Shown: positions 14,899-20,864 of the stretch, one piece after another
How positions within the stretch are numbered: the first letter of the stretch is position 1
How the letters are laid out: every line of letters begins with the position of its first letter
Position numbers and translations under genes: made by a program
NCBI GenBank assembly: GCA_937901455.1
Contig: CALDIA010000218.1
Coordinates: 1 to 20,864 of the forward strand
Length of the DNA stretch: 20,864 nucleotides
Direction of reading: 5' to 3'
Origin: an uncultured Bacteroidales bacterium
Lineage (GTDB): Bacteria; Bacteroidota; Bacteroidia; Bacteroidales; WCHB1-69
Notes under the pieces: generated by a model
Told to the model about the DNA's origin: nothing
Databases searched by the model: none
What the model saw: only the letters and a program-made list of their open reading frames with translations

Positions 14899-15489
14899 AC
14901 ACGATACCTTCTATCGCATACAGGGGTATGTTTTCCATCCAGGACTGTTGGATGTAAGGTTTTAGGGAAAAACGCAGTCCTTTGTAATTTTGATTTTTAA
15001 AATCCTCATTCACAAAAAGATACAAGGAACGGCTGCGCACATTGTCTTCGGCTTTCACCTCAACGGGAACGATACGCTCTTCCGTTTGAAACAAGAAATC
15101 AATCTCTAACGTGGAATTGTCTTTGCTATAGTAGAACACGGAGCTGTTCGGAATGGTTTTCAGGTGTTGAAGCACAAAATTCTCTGCAAAAGCCCCTTTG
15201 AACTCTACAAAGGCTTGTGGTCTAACAACAACATATTGGGGCTTGCCTCCGCCATGCAGGCCAACAATCCGCAGTCGAGCATGTAGAGCTTGAATGCGCT
15301 GTTGTCGGCGTAGAATTTGAGAGGGTGAACCGGTTTGACGCAACGTTCCACGCGATAAACCAAACCGGCATCCACCAGCCACTGCAAAGCCAGTTCGAAG
15401 TCTTTGGCCCTGGCGCCTAAAAGGATAAGCGGTTTTCGGTCAGGACGGTTCTTCCAGTGCAGCAAGTCTTTATAAATGCTTCTCTCCAT
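14897..15489 (-). pseudogene. Broken AAA+ ATPase, DUF4143 family
   Basis: The start (MERSIYKDLLHWKN, then KPLILLGAR) is that of a DUF4143 ATPase, but the sequence jumps straight from the first part of the P-loop to AKDFELALQWLVDAGLVYRV, a segment normally some 200 residues later. The P-loop lysine, Walker B and sensor are therefore deleted. A frameshift near 15205-15240 then separates LLACMAEAS from EFKGAFAENFVLQ. The C-terminal nuclease-like part remains (TLEIDFLF, then VPVEVKAE). The gene cannot make an active ATPase. It lies between repeat B and a region with doubled promoter motifs. Confidence 0.85.
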
Positions 15490-15519
15490 TCTTGTCTGAT
15501 TGTTTCAGACTGCAAATAC

Positions 15520-15568
15520 ACACTTTTTTTGTGTTATTTTTAAACAAAATATACACTTTTTTTGTGTT
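15520..15568. repeat. Doubled motif upstream of the broken ATPase
   Basis: ACACTTTTTTTGTGTT at 15520-15535 and 15553-15568, period 33 bp. Each copy is itself an inverted repeat (ACAC/GTGT). They lie 30-80 bp upstream of the pseudogene start, as expected for operator sites. Confidence 0.6.
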
Positions 15569-15608
15569 GTTTATGCGTATGGGATAGCCAACCTCGTCAG
15601 CACATCCT

Positions 15609-15619
15609 GCCGGTCCGGC
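15609..15619. repeat. Small GC palindrome
   Basis: GCCGG-T-CCGGC, just before the first copy of the 32-bp direct repeat. No function can be assigned. Confidence 0.3.
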
Positions 15620-15624
15620 CTCGG

Positions 15625-15819
15625 TTTCAGAAAAATGCCGTAAACGGAAAAAATCTAAAACAATCCTATTTTAATTTCACACTTTTTAGTTGTAAAATCC
15701 GTTCATAATATATTGATGTTCAATATTCTGTAAAAATATTCACATTGAATGAAACCAATTTCCTATTTTTTGTATTTTTGCGCATTATTTCAGAAAAATG
15801 CCGTAAACGGAAAAAATCT
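15625..15819. repeat. Exact 32-bp direct repeat before the ATPase gene
   Basis: 15625-15656 and 15788-15819 are identical over 32 bp. Each holds CCGTAAACGG, a dyad (CCGT/ACGG). The second copy lies between the -7 box (15773-15780) and the ATG at 15828, so it would be in the 5' leader RNA. A duplicated operator or a mark of local duplication are both possible. Confidence 0.7.
15773..15780 (+). promoter_or_regulatory. -7 box TATTTTTG of the 15828 ATPase
   Basis: TATTTTTG 47 bp before the ATG. The nearest TTG (15745-15747) is 25 bp away, longer than the usual 19-21. Confidence 0.5.
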
Positions 15820-15827
15820 TAAACGCC

Positions 15828-17069
15828 ATGTTGTTCGAACGAAAAAGATATCTGGAGAAATTGGTCTCCCATCAGCGCAACCATCTGATCAAAGTGGTGA
15901 CAGGACTCCGCCGGTCCGGAAAGTCGTTCCTGCTTTTCAACCTTTTTTACAATCACCTTAAGGAAAACGGAGTGACCGAAGACCATATTGTCGCCGTGGA
16001 CTTGGAAAACCGCCGGAACAAAATGCTTCGCGATCCGGATGCCTTGATGAAATATATCGATGAACGTATGACGGACAAGGGCATGTATTACATCTTGTTA
16101 GACGAAATACAATTAGTGGAGGAATTTGAAGACGTGCTGAACAGCTATGTGAAAATGGACAATGTTGATGTGTATGTGACCGGCAGCAATTCCAAATTCT
16201 TGTCACGCGATGTGATGACGGAGTCCCGCGGCCGAGGGGACGAAATACGCATCTATCCGTTGTCGCTGTCTGAAATTGCAGAAGCAATGCCCGACATGAA
16301 GTGGGACCGGCTTTGGCAAAACTACCTGAATTACGGCGGCCTGCCGTTGACGGTGCTATCCCCCTCCGACACGGATCGGGAACAGTATCTGAAATTGCTG
16401 TTCAGGGAGACGTACCTGCGCGACATCATCGAGCGTAACCACGTGCAGAACGATGTTGCCTTGGAGATGCTGCTTGACATCATCTCGTCGTCGGTGGGCT
16501 CCCTGACCAATCCTTCGAAACTGTCGCGCATGTTCAGCAGTTTAGGACGCACAGAGTTGTCGGAGGCAACCATAAAAAAGTACTTGGACTATTTGGACGA
16601 TGCCTTCCTGATCAGTCGTGCCGACCGTTACGATGTGAAAGGGAAGCGCTATATCTCAACTCCCTCGAAGTATTATTTCGCGGATGTCGGGCTTCGCAAC
16701 GCCCGCTTGAATTTCCGGCAGGTGGAGGAGACGCATATCATGGAGAATGTGATTTACAATGAGCTGCTGATGCGCGGTTACAGTGTGGATGTAGGGGTGG
16801 TGGAATACCGTGAGGGCGATGCGCGCAGACAAATGGAAATCGATTTCGTGGTCAACAAGGGCAGCCAGCGGTATTATATACAGTCAGCATACGCGCTGCC
16901 CACGGAGGAGAAGCGCCAGCAGGAGTTCCGCCCGCTGCGCGCAGTGGGTGACTCATTCAAGAAGATTGTCGTTGTGAAAGAGGACATTCTCCTGCGCCGC
17001 GATGACAGCGGTATTGTCACGATGGGGCTCCGGCAGTTCCTGATGGAGGAGGACAGTTTAGAGAAGTGA
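15828..17069 (+). CDS. AAA+ ATPase, DUF4143 family, altered nuclease motif
   Basis: 413 aa. P-loop GLRRSGKS at 26-33, Walker B YYILLDE at 87-93, sensor-like YVTGSNS, then ESRGRGDEIRIYPLS. The C-terminal domain has MEIDFVV at 336-342, but the usual ExK is replaced by YYIQSAY (Q352, A354), so the PD-(D/E)xK-like centre appears inactive; nucleic-acid or protein binding may remain. It belongs to a different subfamily from the ATPases at 1837 and 17303. The start follows the promoter and the repeat directly. It stands alone, with a decayed repeat region after it. Confidence 0.87.
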   Translation: MLFERKRYLEKLVSHQRNHLIKVVTGLRRSGKSFLLFNLFYNHLKENGVTEDHIVAVDLENRRNKMLRDPDALMKYIDERMTDKGMYYILLDEIQLVEEFEDVLNSYVKMDNVDVYVTGSNSKFLSRDVMTESRGRGDEIRIYPLSLSEIAEAMPDMKWDRLWQNYLNYGGLPLTVLSPSDTDREQYLKLLFRETYLRDIIERNHVQNDVALEMLLDIISSSVGSLTNPSKLSRMFSSLGRTELSEATIKKYLDYLDDAFLISRADRYDVKGKRYISTPSKYYFADVGLRNARLNFRQVEETHIMENVIYNELLMRGYSVDVGVVEYREGDARRQMEIDFVVNKGSQRYYIQSAYALPTEEKRQQEFRPLRAVGDSFKKIVVVKEDILLRRDDSGIVTMGLRQFLMEEDSLEK

Positions 17070-17227
17070 ACACGCTGATACTATTTTGTCCTAATACGGG
17101 CGGAGGCTGCGGGATGGCCCGCACAACAGCGGCGTGCCGATCCGACAGACAGCCGCATCGTGTTGTAAGCCCCCGCACTCTTTCGGAGTACGGCGACGCG
17201 TTGTCAACCTTACAGGCAAAGTCCTTC
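17070..17227. repeat. Decayed dispersed repeat
   Basis: 17078-17097 (ACTATTTTGTCCTAAT and following GGGC/GCTGCGGG) resembles the right end of repeat A (13613-13650). No gene is convincing here. It probably derives from the same dispersed repeat family. Confidence 0.45.
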
Positions 17228-17302
17228 TTACGCGAACAAATCCTCCATCGTGATAGTCCGCTGGATGCGCCCGCTGTATTCGGTTTGGACGGATTGTTGT
17301 TT
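17228..17302 (-). pseudogene. Possible gene-tail fragment after the 17303 ATPase
   Basis: Directly after the ATPase stop and in the same frame there are 24 codons ending TEYSGRIQRTITMEDLFA-stop. The residue pattern looks like a real protein C-terminus, but I cannot name the family. It may be the end of an older gene that the ATPase cassette interrupted, or the original end of the ATPase after a nonsense change. Confidence 0.35.
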
Positions 17303-18469
17303 TTACAATATCCGGTCAAGACTGTTGTAATTCAGCAGTCTGATATCAGAAACGCTGTTTTCAAACTCCCCGGCGTAAACGACAGCCCTTTTCACTACCG
17401 GCGTTTTGATCCATTCCGGAAGTTGGCGCAACGTCTTTTCAAAGGACGGATGGTATGTCATGGAAGATTTCACCTCCAAGGCAGTGATTTCACCTTCCTG
17501 CTTTAGCAAAATGTCCACTTCATTCTGGTTGGAGTCACGATAAAAGAACACCCCGCCGTCATTCCCCCGGTTATACCGGTGTTTCATCACTTCCGTCACA
17601 ATCATATTCTCAAACAAGGGGCCTCGCATTTTGTCTCTATCCAGTTGGCGGGGGGATTCTATGTCCAACAGATAGCAGGCCAATCCCGTGTCGTTGAAGT
17701 AAAGTTTGGGACTTTTGACCAGTCTTTTGGAGATGTTTTCGTAATAGGGCGGCAGCAGCGTAACCAAATAAGATGCTTGTAGAACGGAAAGCCAGCGGGT
17801 GATGGTTTTGGACTCCACCCCCACTTCGGCGGACAGTTCTGCCGCATTGAAAATCGAACCGATTCGGGCGGCACAAAGCTTTATGAACTTCAGAAACTGC
17901 ATTTGGTTCTGGACATTCAGCAGGTCTCGAACATCTTTCTCCAAATAGGTTTTCACGTATGAAGGATAGAAAAACTTTGCAGTGTTCTTACCTGCACTTA
18001 CCGCTGGATATAGTCCGTTGAAAAGTTGCTGAGTGAGGTCTTGTGCGGAGCGCTGTGCCTCTGTCTCTGACAACGACATGGGCATCAACTCGAAAACACC
18101 GGCTCTGCCGGCCAACGATTCCGACAGATCCCGCATCATCTCGAAATTGGAACTGCCCGTCAGCAAAAACCTCCTTGTCGGCTCGCGATCCACAATGCCC
18201 TGTATGTATTCCATCAGCACAGGCGCCTTCTGTATTTCGTCAATAAACATGCCGTCAGCCGTCTGTTGCAGAAAGGCAACGGGGTCGTTCATAGCGAATT
18301 CCCTGACATGCACATCTTTCATGCTGAATTCCTTATAATCAGGAAACAGATGTCTCAACAATGTGCTTTTCCCGGATTGTCTTGGCCCTGTTACGGATAT
18401 AACTGAATAGTAATCAGACGCTTCTTGTATGATTTTCTCGATTTCCCTGTTGATGTAGTCAATCTTCAT
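17303..18469 (-). CDS. AAA+ ATPase, DUF4143 family
   Basis: 388 aa. P-loop GPRQSGKS at 28-35, Walker B GMFIDE at 73-78 followed by IQKAP, sensor-like FLLTGSSN, then SLAGRAGVFELMPMS. The C-terminal nuclease-like core is intact in outline: QNEVDILL, then ALEVKSS. It is a paralogue of the ATPase at 1837 (same GPRQSGK and SLAGR forms). The -7 box TATTTTTG at 18497-18504 is 27 bp before the ATG. The gene stands alone, divergent from the 18791 ATPase. Confidence 0.87.
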   Translation of the reverse strand: MKIDYINREIEKIIQEASDYYSVISVTGPRQSGKSTLLRHLFPDYKEFSMKDVHVREFAMNDPVAFLQQTADGMFIDEIQKAPVLMEYIQGIVDREPTRRFLLTGSSNFEMMRDLSESLAGRAGVFELMPMSLSETEAQRSAQDLTQQLFNGLYPAVSAGKNTAKFFYPSYVKTYLEKDVRDLLNVQNQMQFLKFIKLCAARIGSIFNAAELSAEVGVESKTITRWLSVLQASYLVTLLPPYYENISKRLVKSPKLYFNDTGLACYLLDIESPRQLDRDKMRGPLFENMIVTEVMKHRYNRGNDGGVFFYRDSNQNEVDILLKQEGEITALEVKSSMTYHPSFEKTLRQLPEWIKTPVVKRAVVYAGEFENSVSDIRLLNYNSLDRIL

Positions 18470-18496
18470 TTTTTATGCAATTCTGGAATCCGATGG

Positions 18497-18504
18497 CAAA
18501 AATA
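18497..18504 (-). promoter_or_regulatory. -7 box TATTTTTG of the 17303 ATPase
   Basis: CAAAAATA on the plus strand. No good -33 TTG at 19-21 bp is visible. Confidence 0.5.
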
Positions 18505-18602
18505 CATAAAAAACCAATGCGATATGACACTGTCCGAAAATTTTTTATTCAGCCAAAAGTGCGTTGTTTGTGTCGGATTTGGCCGGATAAGGCCCTGCGC
18601 TC

Positions 18603-18671
18603 CTACCGGTTCTTCACACATCTGACGGAACGCCCAGTGCGCTTGTGGCTGTCATAGAAGATGCCGGTAAT
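18603..18671 (-). pseudogene. C-terminal relic of a FISUMP gene
   Basis: 22 codons between in-frame stops, ending YDSHKRTGRSVRCVKNR-stop. The same 17 residues end the FISUMP protein at 20159, in the same orientation, but the DNA differs at many synonymous sites. So this is the tail of a different paralogue, the rest of which is gone. It now lies between two divergent ATPase genes. Confidence 0.8.
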
Positions 18672-18737
18672 TTACAAAGCCACACACTTTTTTGTTTGTT
18701 GATTGTTGGAAAATGTTACAGTCAATTCAGAAACAAT

Positions 18738-18790
18738 GTTGGAAAAACGGATAAATTTAGTATTTTTGCCGTTGGAAAAACGGATAAATT
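18738..18790 (+). promoter_or_regulatory. Promoter flanked by an exact 20-bp direct repeat
   Basis: GTTGGAAAAACGGATAAATT at 18738-18757 and again at 18771-18790, ending right before the ATG. The first copy contains the -33 TTG (18739-18741). TATTTTTG (18761-18768) lies 19 bp on, between the copies. A repressor binding both would block the promoter and the leader. Period 33 bp. Confidence 0.7.
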
Positions 18791-20137
18791 ATGATTAAAA
18801 GAAAGATTGACAGGTATTTAGAAGAATATTACGCTTCAACAAAGAAAGCCCTATTAATTACAGGGGCTCGACAGACTGGGAAAACCTACTCCATCCGCCA
18901 TTTTGGAAAATCTCATTTCGAAAGCATGGTGGAAATCAACTTTGTTGAAATGAGTGATGCTGCGCCAGTCATCGCAGCCGCCAAGAACAGTCGCGATTTG
19001 CTGCTACGCATCTCGTCACTGACCACACAACCGCTTGTCAAGGGGAAGACATTGATTTTTTTCGACGAAGTGCAGGAATGCCCTGAAATTGTGACTGCCA
19101 TCAAGTTTCTGGTTGAAGAAGGAAACTACAGATACATTATGAGCGGCTCTCTTTTGGGGGTGGAGCTCAAGGACCTGCGTTCAGAACCAGTGGGTTACAT
19201 GGATGTCAAGGAAATGTTTCCTTTGGACATGGAAGAGTTCTTCACGGCTGTCGGTTTGAGTCAAATGGTTATGGACGAGCTTCGTGATGTCTGGGAAAAG
19301 AAACGTCCTGTGGACGAATTTGTTCATGCCAAATTGATGGAGTTGTTCCGTCTGTATCTCATCGTGGGCGGAATGCCGGCGGCTGTGCAAAAGTATCTGG
19401 ATTCAAACAATCTTCAGGAAGTCCTTGCCGAGCAACAGGCCATTCTACGGCTCTATAAGCGTGACATTGCCAAATACGACAAGAAGAACAAACTTTATTT
19501 AGAAGAAATATTCGACTTGATTCCTTCAGAGCTCAATGCGAAAAACAAGAGATTTATACTGAAGAATCTGAACGAGAACGCAAAATTCTCACATTTTGAA
19601 AACAACTTCATTTGGTTGAAGGAGGCGGGTGTGGCATTGCCTGTCTATAATGTGGAGGAACCTGCCGTCCCGTTGAAGCTGTCACGTTCCCGAAATCTGT
19701 TCAAGTTGTTCCAGAACGATGTCGGTCTGCTGGCCAGCCAGTACGCCGACGGCATACAGCTGCGATTGCTCACTGACGCCAAAAGCATCAATTTCGGCTC
19801 CGTTTACGAGAATGCCATCGCACAGGAGCTGTCAGCCCATGGGTTCGACCTCTATTATTTCAACAGCAAGAGACAGGGCGAGTTGGATTTTGTGATTGAG
19901 AAGAGCGGGGCAGTCCTTCCCATAGAGGTGAAGTCTGGCAAGGATTATCACCGGCACAATGCCCTGTCCAATGTAATGTCCAACCAGGCCTATCAAATAC
20001 CGGAAGCTGTTGTTTTCAGCAACAAAAATTTCAGTCAATCCGAAAAGGTGATGTATCTTCCCGTCTATATGGCAATGTTCATAGAGAAGCAGCCCGCCAT
20101 GGATATCACTTACAAGGTAGATCTGTCAGGTTTGTAA
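18791..20137 (+). CDS. AAA+ ATPase, DUF4143 family
   Basis: 448 aa. P-loop GARQTGKT at 25-32, Walker B LIFFDE at about 88-93 followed by VQECPE, sensor-like YIMSGS, then EPVGYMDVKEMFPLDMEEF. The C-terminal PD-(D/E)xK-like core is complete in outline: QGELDFVIE, then LPIEVKSGKDYHRH. It is of the longer subfamily. The gene is alone, with its own promoter and terminator, and is bracketed by two FISUMP C-terminal sequences. Role unknown; such orphan ATPases are often suspected of toxin-like or defence functions, which is inference. Confidence 0.88.
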   Translation: MIKRKIDRYLEEYYASTKKALLITGARQTGKTYSIRHFGKSHFESMVEINFVEMSDAAPVIAAAKNSRDLLLRISSLTTQPLVKGKTLIFFDEVQECPEIVTAIKFLVEEGNYRYIMSGSLLGVELKDLRSEPVGYMDVKEMFPLDMEEFFTAVGLSQMVMDELRDVWEKKRPVDEFVHAKLMELFRLYLIVGGMPAAVQKYLDSNNLQEVLAEQQAILRLYKRDIAKYDKKNKLYLEEIFDLIPSELNAKNKRFILKNLNENAKFSHFENNFIWLKEAGVALPVYNVEEPAVPLKLSRSRNLFKLFQNDVGLLASQYADGIQLRLLTDAKSINFGSVYENAIAQELSAHGFDLYYFNSKRQGELDFVIEKSGAVLPIEVKSGKDYHRHNALSNVMSNQAYQIPEAVVFSNKNFSQSEKVMYLPVYMAMFIEKQPAMDITYKVDLSGL

Positions 20138-20140
20138 GAT

Positions 20141-20160
20141 GAACCAATTGGTTCGTTTTT
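20141..20160 (+). terminator. Terminator of the 18791 ATPase
   Basis: GAACCAATTGGTTC (20141-20154) is a perfect 14-bp palindrome followed by GTTTTT, 3 bp after the stop codon. The T-tract runs into the stop codon of the convergent FISUMP gene. Confidence 0.65.
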
Positions 20161-20864
20161 ACCTGTTCTTCACACACCGCACACTCCGCCCGGTGCGCTT
20201 GTGGCTGTCGTAGTTGATGCCGAAAACGGGCATGTCGTGATCCACATAGCGGTAGGAGGCCTGGAAGGAGCTGAACTCCGTGGAGGTCCAGAAGTAGGCG
20301 CTCTGGTGGAAGTAGTTCTCCGGTCCCCCGATGACATCGCCGGCGGGGAGCGCGGAGAAGCCCGTGGCGTTGTTGGAGGACTGGTCGTGGCCGGGCGAGT
20401 GCAGAAGATGCGGGTTCTCGCTGGAGAAGTCATCCCAGCCGGAAGTGTCGGCCAATGCCTTGCCGATGTGCGATTTTTCGTTGTCGCAGACGTAACGGTC
20501 GATGCTGCTCACGTGCAACTCCAAATCGTTGAATTCGGGCATACTGGGCAGGTGCCAGCCGTCGGGACAGATTCCCTGCACACCGCTCGGGTTGGCGTCG
20601 GAGGGGGATTCCTTTCCCATAGCGGCGTCCCAATTGTAGAGGTAGCCATAGACCGCCACATTCCGCTTGTCGTGGTCCGGATAGTAGAAATAAGGCTCGT
20701 AATCGGAGTATTTCGCCGTGTCCATCGGCACGGGCGTGCCGTCGGCGTAGCGCGTGGTGCGCAGGTTCTCGCGCATCCAGCATTGGCAGCCGACCTGGAC
20801 GGTGGTGTAGATGTTGCCGTCAATGTCGGTCACGGTGGGCGCATCGGGGCAGGGGCGGCCGTCG
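20159..20864 (-). CDS. FISUMP-domain protein, C-terminal part (cut by window edge)
   Basis: At least 235 residues; the frame is open to the right edge (GRPCPDAPTVTDIDGN precedes the domain), so the start lies outside. The domain runs TVTDIDGNIYTTVQVGCQCW, ENLRTTRYADGTPV, YGYLYNWDAA, GICPDGWHLPSMPEF, FWTSTE and ends SVRCVKNR. This is the Fibrobacter succinogenes major paralogous domain (TIGR02145), a C-type-lectin-like surface or secreted domain common in Bacteroidota. Conserved cysteines (CQCW, CPDGW, RCV) are present. A signal peptide is expected upstream but not visible. A second copy of its tail lies at 18603. Confidence 0.88.
   Translation of the reverse strand, partial: DGRPCPDAPTVTDIDGNIYTTVQVGCQCWMRENLRTTRYADGTPVPMDTAKYSDYEPYFYYPDHDKRNVAVYGYLYNWDAAMGKESPSDANPSGVQGICPDGWHLPSMPEFNDLELHVSSIDRYVCDNEKSHIGKALADTSGWDDFSSENPHLLHSPGHDQSSNNATGFSALPAGDVIGGPENYFHQSAYFWTSTEFSSFQASYRYVDHDMPVFGINYDSHKRTGRSVRCVKNR

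Noticed and set aside
15520..15819. CRISPR-like array
   Set aside because: Only pairs of unlike repeats, no regular spacers and no cas genes.
18481..18657. Short plus-strand frames between the divergent ATPases
   Set aside because: They cover promoter DNA and the antisense of the FISUMP relic.

Overview
The window looks like an accessory region of a Bacteroidota chromosome, most likely Bacteroidales. Evidence is the repeated TAnnTTTG promoter element (seen as TATTTTTG or TATCTTTG, sometimes with TTG 19-20 bp upstream), weak Shine-Dalgarno use, FISUMP-type surface proteins, RhuM-family genes and many AAA/DUF4143 ATPases. No rRNA, tRNA, CRISPR array or intact transposase was seen.

Layout. 1-3033: a truncated DUF4143 ATPase (-), a RhuM/PLD-like gene (+) and a second DUF4143 ATPase (-), separated by copies of a repeat that matches the 3' end of the gene at 3078. 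3078-13097: ten kilobases entirely on the minus strand. In transcription order: a 53-aa protein; a 1049-aa protein with DnaJ-like zinc motifs and a C-terminal TerB domain; two adjacent DUF262 proteins, the second with a C-terminal DUF1524 HNH motif (GmrSD-like); a small TerB protein; an 84-aa peptide; an ATP-grasp peptide-ligase-like enzyme; a hairpin terminator; a voltage-gated ion channel; and an overlapping SH3/multi-TM membrane protein. 13098-13808: gene-poor, rich in repeats and hairpins. 13809-20864: RhuM-Fic/Doc fusion (+), broken DUF4143 ATPase (-), DUF4143 ATPase (+), DUF4143 ATPase (-), DUF4143 ATPase (+), and the C-terminal part of a FISUMP protein (-).

Two ideas stand out. First, the minus-strand block looks like an undescribed multi-gene conflict or stress module: TerB proteins, zinc fingers and paired DUF262/HNH proteins, followed by a candidate ribosomal-peptide (graspetide-like) unit and a channel unit. 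The members are recognised by motif; the joint function is inference. Second, the solitary RhuM and ATPase genes behave like cassettes. Several are bounded by direct repeats, two of which are copies of the 3' end of a neighbouring gene, and several ATPase promoters carry exact direct repeats around or after the -7 box. Both ideas need comparative genomics.
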